A DNA stretch of 64,000 bases from Escallonia rubra (taxonomy: Eukaryota; Streptophyta; Magnoliopsida; Escalloniales; Escalloniaceae): positions 466,982-530,981 of the forward strand of contig JAVXUO010001352.1 in the NCBI GenBank assembly GCA_033065855.1, given 5' to 3'. Within the stretch, counting starts at the first letter, position 1. Each line of letters begins with the position of its first letter. Made by a program: the position numbers and the translations under genes. This document shows positions 1-12,690 of this stretch, one piece after another. Below the pieces are notes generated by a model, which was not told the origin of the DNA, did no database searches, and was given only the letters and a program-made list of their open reading frames with translations.

Positions 1-460
1 AGCGACAAGTGTCGCCACCAAAGAGTTTCGAAACCGCCCTATGACTCTTGGAGAAGTGGGAAGTGGCATTTACCCATTCCCCCACTCTCCCATTATGGGC
101 AATAATCATCCATGAATTTTGTTGACTCCCCATAAAAGCTAGAAACTCCCAATTAAGGGAGAGGACCCTTTAAGACATTCCTATAAAATGGAAGTGAGGG
201 AATGGGAAGAAGGTAAGTTCTGACTATCTAATATTTTCAGATACAGCTCTGACTTAAGCATCGAAGACTATCATCTCGAGGTCGCTCGAATTTTTGGCCA
301 CAACAGAAGAATTTCTCTACAAATCCAGTCAGGATATTATCTATATAATTCTTTGATAGCTGAACGAAATTCTTACATGTTTTGTTCGACAGTAAATATA
401 TATGTTGTTTATATATTTTAGTCAATCTAGTATGCGTGTTATGACTCTTATGATAATTTT
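1..460 (+). mobile_element. Ty3/gypsy-type LTR remnant
   Basis: The segment at 249-266 (CTGACTTAAGCATCGAAG) resembles the R/U5 signature of many plant gypsy LTRs. The same signature recurs in the solo-LTR-like sequence at about 49.17 kb. No second LTR, primer-binding site or coding domain is visible, so this is at most a fragment cut by the window edge. The type assignment is an inference from one motif. Confidence 0.35.
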
Positions 461-780
461 TCGAACTGATCCAACTTGATCGTCAGATACAAGCACAATT
501 TAAAAGTACTTTTTAATATCATTATGCCTTCTTTACTGAAATAATTCAAACTATATTAGCTATTTTACTCGTCCTACTTATCCGACGTAATCAGGTGGCT
601 CGAGCTTCAAGCCTGTATGTATGTATGTATACAGCCCAATCTCAGCTAAAACTTCTCCATCTAGATTTAGTCAAAATTTGTTAAAAGCAGATTTTTAGCG
701 TTGTGAAATGACCAAATCGGGTTTTTAAAAGAATTAGTCAAAAATAGTTCTCGAGTTTCATTTTTTGAAATGATTTTTCA

Positions 781-1186
781 ACAAAGAACGTTCTGGAATT
801 TGAATTTAATTTTCAACCCTATTACATACATCACAAACAAAATTCACCTATGAATCATGAGTTTAACAAGAACTACAAAAATGTGATATTTTCCAAAAAA
901 TAAAAAGCAACTCTGAATTTCTAAAAGGTAATGCCAAAATTAGAGGGGCAATATGGTCCAAATGCCACAGGCGAGACGAATCTAGAACATTCTCTCCTAC
1001 CAAAAACCTAAACTCAGCGCCACGCACATAAACCCCTCACCCCTCATTTTCTCCCCACACTTAGAAAAAAAATCCCTATCTCATTTGCTCCTCCTCACTC
1101 TCATAAAACCCTAAACCCTAGGATTCCCCGCAAAACACCAAGTACGTACCACCGGAGTACGCTGCAAATCGGGCTCTTCGCTTGCC
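781..1186 (+). promoter_or_regulatory. Promoter/leader of mitochondrial Hsp70 with heat-shock elements
   Basis: A perfect three-unit heat-shock element (GAAnnTTCnnGAA) lies at 786-798, about 390 bp upstream of the start codon. A second element with one mismatch (aTCnnGAAnnTTC) lies at 980-992. Two overlapping telobox motifs (AAACCCTA) at 1107-1121 fall in the probable leader; such motifs are common in plant housekeeping and translation-related genes. No clear TATA box is seen. Heat induction of the gene is inferred from the motifs, not shown. Confidence 0.6.
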
Positions 1187-4100
1187 ATGGCGGCTACTAT
1201 GTTGCTCAGATCCCTTCGCCGACGCGAAGTCTCCTCCGCCTCTCTATCCGCCTACAAATCCGTACGTGTCTTTCATTTTCTCCGTTCATTTCTTGATCTG
1301 TTCACCGTTCGTTTTACATCATCTGATCTGCTGTGTATTCAGCTGATTTGACGATCTAATCGGAAAGCACGAGTACCCACAAAGAAATTGAATGTAATAG
1401 TTTGTTTCGGCTTGGTTTATTCTGAGGGTTTTAGACCTATCTAGCCAAGTAATTCATAATTCAAGGCTTTCGTTGTTCTTTGCGTGATCTAGGATACTAA
1501 TAATTTTAGGTGTTTTGAGTTCTTTGAATATTATTCCGTTCATCTGTCTGGTAATATATGCAGTTTCTCTTGTTTATGCTCATGGTTTTTATGTAATTTT
1601 AGGGCTTTTTTTATTTTTATGTCTGGTTCTATTTTCTTTTACGACCTTCTTCATATTTCACGTTTGCTCTCTGATATTTATTTAGTTTATCAACTAGATT
1701 TGGAGTTACACTTCTTTGCTCTTTCTTGTTACTTTGCTACTTACTGTATCTTCCATTTGGTTGAAACTCGATATTAGGATCTCCTAAAATGGAAGTTGGT
1801 TATTACATTTGGGCGAGATATGTGCAGTACACTGATGGTGCTTGTATGTATGAGTTATGTTAGTGTATACACGATTGGAGATATATGATATTGTTGCTAC
1901 CTATAGGTGCAGAATGTTTATTGTTACTCTGTTTGTGTGGACTTGGCTTGTTCTCTTCCTTGTTTGCTTGTCTGTAGATTCTTTATGCAGTCAATGTGTG
2001 TGGTCAAGTTTACATATCATAATGTTAGTGTGTTTTGTTGTGGTGTTGAATGTTATCATGTTTTGCATGCAGTTAACTGGAGATGTTAAGTCTTCCTGGG
2101 CTTCCCCGCATTTGAGTCAGAAGTGGGCCACTTTTGCTAGGCCATTTAGGTGGGCATCTCACACTATCTCAATCATTTTGTACGCCTTCTGTTGCCATTC
2201 TAAATTGAATCTGCTGCTAATATTGCTGTTCATGCAGCTCTAAACCTGCTGGTAATGATGTTATTGGAATTGATTTGGGTACCACAAATTCATGTGTTGC
2301 GGTCATGGAAGGCAAGGTTAGAGAACACTTGATCTGAAAGTCTTTTAATAGAATAGTTGTACTAGCAAGCGTTAGTTGAAGAAAATTTATTAGCTAACTT
2401 GCTGGTGCTCAATGACCAAGTTATTCTTGATGTTTTGGGAAATTAATGTATCCTTTGCAGGCGGCGAAGGTCATCGAGAATTCTGAAGGAGCTCGGACTA
2501 CTCCATCAGTGGTGGCCTTCAACCAGAAAGGGGAACTTCTTGTTGGCACCCCTGCCAAACGTCAAGCCGTGACTAACCCCACAAACACTGTGTTTGGGAC
2601 AAAGCGTTTGATCGGCAGACGCTTTGACGACCCCCAGACGCAGAAAGAAATGAAGATGGTCCCTTACAAGATTGTTAGGGCTCCCAATGGCGATGCCTGG
2701 GTTGAGGCCAATGGACAACAGTATTCTCCAAGCCAAATTGGCGCCTTTGTTTTGACCAAGATGAAGGAAACTGCCGAGGCTTACCTTGGGAAGTCGATAA
2801 GTAAAGCTGTGATTACGGTTCCAGCTTATTTTAATGATGCACAGAGGCAAGCAACAAAGGATGCTGGCAGGATTGCTGGACTGGATGTGCAGAGAATTAT
2901 TAACGAGCCCACCGCTGCTGCTCTCTCTTATGGTTTAAATAACAAGGAGGGTCTCATAGCTGTGTTTGATCTTGGAGGTGGAACCTTTGATGTTTCCATT
3001 TTAGAGATATCTAATGGAGTTTTCGAGGTAATAAGTGCTAACTTAATATAGATGGCTATTGTTAGCTTCATAACTTCGCTGCACTAATTTTGTTTTCTCC
3101 TTGTAGGTGAAAGCAACCAATGGCGATACGTTCTTGGGAGGAGAAGACTTTGATAATGCTTTGTTGGATTACCTAGTCAATGAGTTTAAGAGGACTGAGG
3201 CGATTGACCTTTCAAAGGACAGACTTGCGCTGCAGAGACTTCGGGAAGCAGCTGAAAAAGCTAAGATAGAACTCTCATCAACATCTCAGACAGATATCAA
3301 CTTACCATTCATTACGGCAGATGCATCTGGTGCGAAGCATCTGAATATCACTCTGACCAGGTCTAAGTTTGAGGCCTTGGTAAATCACTTGATTGATAGG
3401 ACTAAAAACCCGTGCAAGAGTTGTTTGAAGGATGCTGGCATATCAATCAAGGAGGTGGATGAGGTTCTCCTTGTGGGAGGGATGACTCGTGTTCCAAAGG
3501 TGCAGGAAGTAGTGTCAGAAATTTTTGGGAAGAGCCCAAGCAAGGGAGTGAATCCTGATGAGTCTGTTGCAATGGGAGCTGCAATTCAGGGTGGTATTCT
3601 TCGTGGTGATGTTAAAGAATTGCTTCTCCTGGATGTAACCCCATTGTCCCTCGGTATTGAGACCCTTGGTGGTATCTTTACCAAACTGATCACAAGGAAC
3701 ACAACAATCCCTACAAAGAAAAGCCAGGTGAGTTTACTTGTTATATTACTCAGTTAAACTGTTCTACTAAAAAGCTGTATGATGCTTGGGCTAGGCCCAG
3801 AGGTGTGGTCTTATACTCAGATCTTTGTTGTCCCTAACTTTACCTCTATGGTTACAGGTATTTTCGACTGCCGCTGATAACCAAACTCAGGTTGGTATTA
3901 AAGTTCTTCAGGGTGAGCGTGAGATGGCGTCTGACAACAAGCTCTTGGGTGAGTTTGATCTTGTGGGAGTCCCACCAGCTCCAAGAGGCCATCCCCAGAT
4001 TGAAGTTACCTTTGACATCGACGCCAATGGTATTGTAACGGTTTCTGCCAAGGACAAGGCCACGGGGAAAGAACAGCAGATTACTATTCGCTCATCAGGT

Positions 4101-4481
4101 GGTCTCACAGATGATGAGATCGATAAAATGGTTAAGGAAGCCGAGCTGCACGCGCAGAGGGATCAAGAAAAGAAGGCCCTTATTGATATCAAAAACACTG
4201 CTGACACCACGGTTTACAGTGTGGAGAAAAGCTTGGGTGAGTACAGAGATAAGATTCCAAGTGATGTCGTCTCGGAGATCGAGGCTGCTGTTGCAGATTT
4301 GAAGAAAGCTGCTGGTGGTGACAATGTTGAAGAGATCAAATCGAAGATTGATGCTGCAAACAAGGCCATGTCAAAGATTGGACAACACATGTCAGGCGGT
4401 TCCGATGGTGGGGCTGCTTCTGGAGGATCCCAGGGTGGTGAGCAGGCCCCCGAGGCAGAGTATGAGGAGGTAAAGAAGTAG
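1187..4481 (+). CDS. mtHSC70: Mitochondrial heat shock protein 70 (DnaK family), six exons
   Basis: This is the ATP-driven Hsp70 chaperone of the mitochondrial matrix, which pulls in and folds imported proteins with J-domain and GrpE partners. Exons are 1187-1261, 2073-2149, 2238-2316, 2461-3027, 3107-3727 and 3858-4481; all introns are GT-AG and the frame is continuous. The product is 680 aa, close to plant family members of about 680. The N-terminus is rich in Arg, Ser and Ala and lacks acids at first, as a mitochondrial presequence should be. Family signatures are IDLGTTNS (about 62-69), [14 protein letters not shown] (about 245-258) and [15 protein letters not shown] (about 386-400). The linker [19 protein letters not shown] precedes the substrate domain. 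The C-terminus is Gly-rich and ends in [10 protein letters not shown], typical of the plant mitochondrial branch. Exons 1-3 are short and were placed by splice sites and family homology. The start is the first ATG in a good context. Confidence 0.95.
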
Positions 4482-5379
4482 AGGAAATACTTCATCCTTT
4501 GCTCGATACGAGTTTTGTATCTAAGGAAGCTTTGAGAGTTGGGTGTACTAGGTATTCCTAATTTATCTGATAATACTTTTGCTACTTTAGGCTCCATGTA
4601 GAAACCGTTGAATGAAATTCTGCCGTTGCGGTTGCGGCTGTGGCTTCGACGTCGATGGTCCAGACTCTGTACTGCATTGTTCATGTTCATGCACACAAAA
4701 TTTTTCATTTAAAGCCCATTAGTGTTGAGAAAAGAAAGCACGCCACTTTGGTGCCGGGTGATAAAATTGAAATTTTAGCAGTGAGAACTAAGTGCTGATT
4801 TTTAATAACTAATCAACCTGTTTGCTGAGATGTCTTAAAATTGTTTCATTTTATTGAAATTATAGATGTATATATTCATTCTATAATTTTTTTAATGCAA
4901 ATTGTGTTGGTTGTGGTGGTGGAGAAAGGGGTGGTGATGGTGGTTTGTTGGTAATTGTTTGTAGTTGTGGTGGTAACGATAGGTGGTGACATGATGGTCA
5001 CGGTGGCTGTTGTAGTGTGGTAAGTATGAAGACTGTTTAGATAGATGTGGAGGTGGTGGTGGCGTCAATGGTCTAGTGGAGGAGGCCGTATCTTCGTGGT
5101 AGCCATGTTGGTCTATGAATGGTAGTGCTGGTGGCTAGGTCATGGTAATTGTGAGAGAGATGGTAGAAGGGAGGTGGAACTGGTGTTATTAGCAAACTGA
5201 TTGCGACGACATTGTAATGCTAATTATTTTTTTTACAAACTCTCGTGTTCATCATAGTAATTATTGTTTTTCTGCGAACTAGCATCAAAAGCACTATCGT
5301 TTAGGTTAAAAGATATCGTTGCTCATATCACTTATCAATTACAAATAATGTCCTTGTAGCTTATGAGCTCAACCATTTC
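4482..5379. other. 3' UTR and intergenic DNA
   Basis: The first 200-300 bases are the probable 3' UTR of the Hsp70 gene. The stretch 4905-5175 is rich in GGTGGT and GTGATGG repeats, like the interiors of several transposons elsewhere in the window. No gene is seen. Confidence 0.5.
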
Positions 5380-8300
5380 CTGAAGTGTAAAACCTAATGT
5401 AAATTAGGACATATTGCACTGAAGTTGGACATGAATAAGATTTACTATAGAGTAGACCAGGATTTTTATCGACGCCATTATAGGAAAGCTTGGTTTTGAA
5501 TCTAGATGGATAGCAAAAATGGTTCATTGCGTTTTCATACTCGGTGATACCAAATGGTACGAGGTACATTTTTTAGCTTGAAAGGGGACTCCTCAAGGGG
5601 CCCTTTTAACCATTTTTTATTTTGTGCTGAATGACAAATGCAGAGGACAAAGGTAGAACCCAAGGAGTAGCATTTGGTCGTGGGTGTCCAGCAGTCCCAC
5701 ATCTCTTATTTGTTGACGATAGCCTATCATTTTCAATGCGAAGGAAGAGAAGGTGAAGACAGTCAATGAGATCTTAAGTAGCAACGAGAATGCCTCGGAT
5801 CAACTGGTTAATCTATCAAAGGCAGCAACGGTCTTTAGTGAAAACGCACCGCAAGATGTAAAGGCCGAAACGAGCCAGCTATTAGGCGTTCAGCTTGTGG
5901 AGAAGCATGATAAGCATCTCACAAAAGACTAAAAAGGTGCCATTTAGTTGTATGGAGGACAGTTTTTTAAGGGTGGAAGGAACGATACTCTAAAAAGCGG
6001 CTACTTTCAATTGCATAAAATCCCGGCCTATACAATGAGTTGTTTAAAACTCTCGGGGTGCTTTTGCAACAACATTGAGTCTCTCATGGGGAACTTTTGG
6101 TGGGGTTTTACCAATGGGAACCCAAACGTACACCGAGCAAGCTGGAAGAGATTGTGCAAACGGAAGGAAAATGGTGGATTGGGATCACGAAATCTTCAAG
6201 CTTTTTTTGACCTCGCTCTCATATCCAAACAAGAATGCGATTAATTACATACAATGACTCCTTGCTTTTACCAAAATTTGAGAGCAAAATACTTCCCCGG
6301 ACGTGACTTTTCAATAGCAACAATGGGCAGTTGACCATCGGACCCGTGGCGTAGTATATTAGCAACACGACCAGTCATCCAAGCTAGCGTTAGATGGAGG
6401 ATGGGTATGGAAAGAAAGGTTTGGAAATACCCCAGGATTCCTAGACCATTAAGGTACCAACCTCCCAAAATGTCATCTCACATGCTGCAACAGTCGACAA
6501 ACTCGTTTATTTGGAGAAGTGACAACGAAAATCATGGCTGGTTGATGGTATATTGTGGCCAAATAAGGGTGAAATAATCAAGCAAGCCCTTTTCTGGCGT
6601 GAGACAAATGCGGATAGGCAAGTATGTCGCTCTAAAGGGGATGTGCGTTTCACGGTAAAAAGTGCGTATAGACTAGTTATGGATCGTGGGTTACATTTGC
6701 AATATGGAAGGGTGGTTGGTGAATCAAATATCAAGGACAAAGCAAAGTCGTTGTCGTTATGGAGATGTAATCTGCCATGGAAGGTCAATATTTTCTGTTG
6801 GAGAACCTGCCTTGAAGTGGTCCTTCGAACGATGCGAATCCAGAAAAAGGAAAATCATGGGGGACGGCTTTTGCTGTGTGTGCCGAAGACACTTCACCTA
6901 CCACTTATTCAAAGATTGTGAGGTAATAAGACAGGTATCGGGCATTTGCAATATTTCGACGTATGAACGCTGCAAGACTGATTTTGGAGGCTCGGTTTTG
7001 AGGTGGTGGAGAGACCTAGCCCGACCACCATCGGAACAATCCAGATTTGAGCTGATAGTTGTTCTGTGCTGGTTTGTATGGTAGAATTGAAATGACTTAT
7101 ATACTTTAATGGCATAGCAAAAGGACCCTTGGAAATATGTTCTCATGCATGCATTTTCAAGGATAATAACTTCTAGCGAACACAAAATCCTTCAACCAAA
7201 AATCTGGTGAACCCTCCAGCAAATGGGTTAAGCCATCAAACAGAACTACAAGGTTAACTTTGATGCAACCGTGTTTAAGACAGAAAGCTTAATGGGTGTT
7301 AGGGTAGTTATCAAAGACAATCTAGGTCTCAAAAGCTTAATGGGTGTTAGGGTACTTATCAAAGACAATCTAGGCCTCTTTTTTGCACGTTTGTCCAAGA
7401 AGATTCAAGGAGTCTACGACACCGAGATAGTATAGGCTAGAGCAGCCTACGAGGCCTTGAAATGCACATCATAGATCGGTTTTTGGCAAATTCAATTAGG
7501 AGGGGATTCATCCAACATTATCTCGGCTATCAAAGAGGTTGAGAACAACTTGTCTGTGCTCGGAAATATCATTAAGGAAAAATTACAAAAAACTCCCTCG
7601 TGGTTTAAGCTGTTTGCAAAAAGACCCCTGTAGTTACAAAAGTTGCAAAGATACACATGCGATCGCAAAAGTGTTGTAACCAACGGTTTTCGTAACGAAA
7701 TAAAAATATTGTCCAAAATACCCCGCCACCAAAAGTCTCGAGCAGAGACCACCCAGCCACAACACCACCACTCCAGCCTGCTATTCATCGACACAAGCCC
7801 AAGCTCTCTCTCTTTCTCACTCTCACAACCACGCCGCCCCTACCAACATCACCCAGCCATGCCTGTCGTGTCCACAGGCTGAAGCCGTTCTCTCTCATCA
7901 CCACCACAACCCCGCCTAAACCCAGATAATATTTACTCGAATTGCACAAAATCAGATCTAGGTTTTCAATCGGACGTTGCGATTTGAAAACCTAGATCTT
8001 AGTTTGTGCGATTAGGGTTCGAATGATCGGTGCCCTTACCGGAATTAATCTTAGCTTGTGTGAATTTTTGTGCGATAAGTTTGGGCGGTGATGGTGGCAC
8101 CGGTTGTGGCTGGCAGACGAGGTGGTGGCGGCGGGATTGTGAAGGGCTTATGTCGACGGTGCACTGTGACGGGGCTGCGAGGCTGGGTGATGGCAGAAAT
8201 GGGTGGTGGTGGTGGTGGATGGGGCTTGGTGAAAGCGGCTAGTGTTTTGGCTTAATTAGGGGGCTGATGGCGGCAGGCGATTGGGTGGAGCAGGCGGCGG

Positions 8301-8723
8301 CAACAGTGATTATGATGAGGCAGGTGGCGGCGTTTAGGGTTTAGGTGATTAAAGTAGGAAAGAAAATTAGGGTTTGGAGAGGGAAGAAGAAATAGAGGGC
8401 AACTTTGTCATTTTGTTGAATTAATCTCTACCAAACGCACTGTTCTGGAGCGTGAACATCACATGCCGTTAGTTTGAACGATTTTTTTGACAGTTGCAAC
8501 ACTTTTGCGATCGCAGGTGTATCTTTGCAACTTTTGTAAATACAGGGGTCTTTTTGCAAATGGCTCAAACCACGAGGGTGTTTTTTGCAATTTTTCCTAT
8601 CATTAAAGACTCTCGTTCTATAGTGAAAACGTTGCTTCCTTGTGAGATTGTGCATGTACGAAGAACGGGAAACATTGTGGCACATAAATTGGCAACAAAT
8701 GCCGGATTTGTAAAATATTTTTA
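5380..8723 (+). mobile_element. Degenerate LINE (reverse transcriptase, zf-RVT, RNase H remnants)
   Basis: Broken frames on the plus strand match a plant non-LTR retrotransposon in the expected order. The reverse transcriptase core runs 5400-5735, with LKLDMNK, a GTPQGALL-like stretch and FVDD in place of the usual YxDD at about 5709-5720. The thumb region is at 5950-6240 (AYTMSCLKLSG, NFWWG, ENGGLGSRNLQAF). The zinc-binding zf-RVT region is at about 6600-6830 (FTVKSAYRLV, LPWKVNIFCWRTC). RNase H-like sequence starts at about 7230 (KVNFDATVF) and resumes at 8607 with IVHVRRTGNIVAHKLA. Many stops and frameshifts show it is dead. A Mutator-like element (7576-8597) splits the RNase H part. A tandem duplication of about 48 bp also sits inside it (7284-7330 and 7332-7378). 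Confidence 0.8.
7576..8597. mobile_element. Non-autonomous Mutator-like element with 9-bp TSD
   Basis: The terminal inverted repeats are about 105 bp (7576-7680 and 8493-8597) and roughly 90% identical. They start GGAAAAATT and contain shared runs such as GCAAAAAGACCCCTGTA. The target duplication TATCATTAA is perfect (7567-7575 and 8598-8606). The interior is C-rich on the left and GGTGG-rich on the right and holds no transposase. A 16-bp perfect inverted repeat (7954-7969 and 7984-7999) lies in the middle. The LINE RNase H reading resumes on the far side, which confirms the insertion. Confidence 0.9.
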
Positions 8724-10100
8724 AGTTATAGGAGGAGACACTTCAGTTTACTATGCCATCCATTCTAAAAGAGGGTTTCCTTTTGTCGTTTTCGGGAAAC
8801 AAAAATTTGGATTCATTTAATTTAAAATTAAGAGATGTATTAAGTAATTTTGAGTTATGATCTATTTTTTGCAAGAATTAAAATTTTAAGTAATAATGGT
8901 TAAGCTTTATCAAATGGACATAATTAAAAATTATTGAAGATATCAAATTTAAGTGTTACGGTACGTCATCAAACACTCTAATTAATGGGTTAATTACACT
9001 TACAAATTCAAAGTTTTCTGAAATAAAATTAGGACCATGCCATGCACGAAAAAGTGATGTTGGTCTATAATATTGCTTACGATAGTTTCACCTATGGAAT
9101 GATGAGTTTTCATGTCACTCGGCCCAATATTCAAAATGATGGTGAAGTTAGGTTGGGTTGCGTTATGTCACTCCATTAGTGTTTGGACGACTTGCTTTAA
9201 CCTTACACTTCAATTCACAAATTTTTATATGCATATATAAATGACCTTGCGTGCATACATTAAAAAAAAATGTAATGTACTTGATACTATTTGGAAAAAA
9301 ATGAGTGCACTAGTTAGCTAGGCATGTTATGACCATTGGGTCAACCTTCTTTTGGTGATTGGTTGATAGCAAAATTATGCTTTTAAAATAATTTGACGAC
9401 AACAATTAATATTTCTCAACTTTTGTTTTTGAAAGACGAAACCTAAAAATATAAACCTACGGAACTTGATTCTGTTCGGCTTACTCAATGTAGCCAAACC
9501 AATCATATCTTTCTAGGGTCCGGGTCGACCTGGGCTTGAAAGTTTTCAGGGTTTTAGTTTACTAGGTTGAAACCCGGTTCCACTCATCCAAGTTGCACCC
9601 GTATTAGGATGATTGTGCGTTTGAAGTGAAGGTAATGAGCTAGGTTTAAATTTTGATCCAACCCATTTTAAAGTTTTATTTCTGTGCTGGACAGGTTGAG
9701 AGGATCAAGTGACCAATGGACCGGCCTAACTATTAGAAATATCATGTATTGGTGAGGGCTAGCAACATGATAGCTTATGTTGTTGCCTGCTACCACCGAT
9801 AGTTTAGGATATGTCGGCCTTAACTATCACTTAATTAATTACATGCAACAATAAAATTTTAATTTATCATGTGTGCCATTAGAAATGTTAAATAACTATG
9901 TGATGATAAAGGTAACTATGGCACTCCGTTTTGGAAAAAATATTAGCTGAGTGGGAGAACAAACAACAGAAATATAAATTCAAGGCTTATTCAAACACGA
10001 TGTCTTCAAGATGATATATGTCCTTACTTGTGAACATACTGGGATTAAGGCAAGTCACCTCCAACATACAACAAATCGTTTAATGTGCAAAACTGCTTAT
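8724..10100. other. Intergenic, AT-rich, no gene seen
   Basis: There is no coding pattern, splice structure or clear repeat boundary. It is ordinary AT-rich plant intergenic DNA, probably decayed transposon sequence. Confidence 0.5.
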
Positions 10101-10109
10101 TAGCAATTG

Positions 10110-10613
10110 GGAAAATGATATAAATGACCTCCCTCATATATTTCGGGTTCGTTGGTCGATCTTCTCGGTATTAATTTTGACAATTGAGTCTTATCTATTA
10201 ATTTAGTGTAATTAAGGATAAGTTGTCGGTTTTGGTCAAAATTGACATGTAAAAGATACAATTCTCCTTCCTATCTTTCATTCGTTATCTTTTTCTTCCT
10301 TAATGATGGCGGTGGCGAGGGTGGGCAGAGGGAAGGGGGTAGTGGTTCGATTGGTGACGGTAGGGGTGGGGAAAGGAGGGGGACAGTCATTCAATTGATG
10401 GCGGCGGGGGTGGGGGAGGGTACTGATTATAGGGTTTTTTTAAAATTTTTTTTTTGCACTTTTTAAAATTTAGGTGTATTTTTGGAATTTCACGTCCAAA
10501 TTTCTCCGGGTTGCAATTATCGATGGTCGAGGGGGCTCAATTGTCAAAATTAATAACCGAAGGGGTCAACTCGCAAACTTGAAATATATGAGGGGGTCAT
10601 TTGTCATTTTTCC
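10110..10613. mobile_element. Mutator-type MITE, 504 bp
   Basis: The terminal inverted repeats are about 85-90 bp (10110-10200 and 10522-10613). Both arms share CCCTCATATATTTC and TATTAATTTTGACAATTGAG. The flanking 9-mers TAGCAATTG (10101-10109) and TACCAATTT (10614-10622) match at 7 of 9 positions, as an aged Mutator target duplication would. The interior is G-rich (about 10300-10430) and non-coding. Confidence 0.8.
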
Positions 10614-10622
10614 TACCAATTT

Positions 10623-11397
10623 TCCAAGATTCCTTATGAATTGCTTTATGAGATTGTGTATAGACTAAGATATGAAATGATACTGAAAGAGCGAAAATGA
10701 GAACAATTGGAAGTGACTTCTGAGATCTAAAAATTCGTATTACGTATATGAATGGCTACTACTCTGAAAGTCATGCATGTCAAATGTATCACTTAAACGG
10801 TGACTCATAGTCCATTTTTTAAAGGTCACAATTCAAAAAATGCCTTTACAAAAATGTATGTCTTTTCAAGGTTAGTTTGAACGCATATACCTATTGCACT
10901 TCACACGTCACGCAACATTGCTCTTGCATTACACTTGACACTCATTAATTTGCTAACTGCACTTTCTTCATAGTCTTATAAATATATCACATTTTTGCAC
11001 AAATCACTTGTATTTACGGTACCTTATATAAACAATGTTATAAGTGGGTAGTACATGGATTCAATAGCAAATTACAAGTGCCATTAGCAGGTTGTCAACT
11101 GTTAATTCGGTTAGAATTTGCATCTCATTGTGGCCAAATCCTAATTAGAGAAAATCTCGGGTCAAATTTGGGTATTATTATCCAATTGGCGATCCACATC
11201 CAAATTTTGTTTATAATCGAACTTGCATTGAACTTTATGCGAGCCTAACCTATAGAAATAAAAATTAGAACGCTTCCTCCAATAATATATTTACTTCCAA
11301 TTAAATGTGTCATACAATGCTCAACAAATCTAACTAGTGTCAAAAGTCAATTAAAATCTAACTATTGTCAAAGGTCAAATTACTTTAGCAAATTCAT

Positions 11398-11440
<43 letters not shown>

Positions 11441-11971
11441 TCTTTGTGCAAAACTCTCCCCCTCATCCCAAACTCTCTCAAATCAGTTTAACCCGTCTAT
11501 AAGCCTCCCCCATCTTCGTCACCACCGGCTTCCTCCGGCGTGGTAATCTGCCTTGGAAGATTTATTTTTCTTCGCTTTTTTTTTTTTGTCATTGTTATTG
11601 GACCCAGATATGGTTGTAGTGGGTGTGTGGATGGGCGGTTCGTCTTGGACAAGGCTGGTTTGTTGCCTGTCTGTGTGTTCGATGGCTGATTTGGGTGTTC
11701 GGTTAGTGGTGCCAGAGATTAGTGGGTTTCAATCGCGCCTCAAGGTCGTCGATTTGTCCCATCGGTTGTGGTTGGTTGGTTGGCTGGTGACTGATATGTT
11801 CATCGTTGGTGCTCCTGGAGTTGTTATTGGTGGTGACCAGTGAGTCTCAAAAAAGGGGTTTATTTACCTTCTAGGTTTGATTCCCCTTCCCCCGTTTTGG
11901 TCAAAAAGGTTGTTAGAAATGTGTTGCGGTGGTTGCATTCATTAAGTCAATGGTGAAGTGTTAGTTGTTGT
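10623..11971. other. Intergenic with CA microsatellite, no gene seen
   Basis: Most of this stretch is featureless AT-rich DNA. A CA microsatellite is annotated separately. The open stretch at 11553-11843 has no recognisable domain, and its start overlaps a T-run, so it was not called as a gene. Confidence 0.4.
11399..11437. repeat. (CA)n microsatellite
   Basis: About 19 uninterrupted CA units. It is a simple repeat and likely length-polymorphic. Confidence 0.95.
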
Positions 11972-12690
11972 TAGGGATGACAATCCAACCCGCAACCGGC
12001 GGATTCCCGCCCCGCTCCGGTCCGATAGGAGCGGGTCATTTTGACTTTGATCGAATCACGGGACGGGTATGATTTTTTTTTTAAAATTGGCAGCGGGTTA
12101 AGGTCGGGTGTGGTATTTCATCCGGCCCGCCCCGGTATCCGACCCGCACCCGCTATTTTAACCATTACCTTGATTTAATCCTAGCCGTCCATCCTTACCT
12201 ATATAAGTATAAGCCCTAAAAGTTCCACCTTCTCTCACTCACTCCCTCACGGCCTCACTCCCTCTGCCGACTGCCGCAGTGGCGCCAGCCCAGCTGTCTG
12301 AATCGCGAGATTCCGGCGACTGGCGCAATGCCGCCCAGCCCAGCTCTCCTCCTTCTCGGCGACTCCGGCGACTCCACCAACCAGGCAGCCACCGCGCTCC
12401 TCCTTCTCTCAAATCTTGATCCATGCGTTGAGCTCTTATTTCATTTGGTGGGTAAGGAAGAAGAAAGGCGTGGTGTGTGTGTGTTTGTGATGGTGGGTGA
12501 TAAGGGGATTGGGGTAGTAAAGGTAACAGGCAGTGTTGTGGGGGCGGGGATGGGTTTTCTAAAGTTTGTTAGGGTCGGATGTGGTATTAAGGTTATAGAA
12601 CCCGGCGCGGGGCGGGATGGGATTTCAGGGGTAGCGGGGCGGGTTCGGATCGTAACAGATCCGCATCCAACCTGCCCCGTTGCCAAAAAA
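11972..12690. mobile_element. hAT-like element, GGGATGRCAAT family, eroded right end
   Basis: The left end is TAGGGATGACAAT followed by CCCGC-rich sequence. The right side carries the inverted counterpart (GGCGGGTTCGGAT, CCTGCCCCGTTGCCA), ending at about 12687 without the final ATCCCTA. No 8-bp target duplication can be matched, consistent with loss of the right terminus. The complete relative at 34497-35490 supports the family call. It lies directly upstream of the POL5 leader. Confidence 0.6.
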
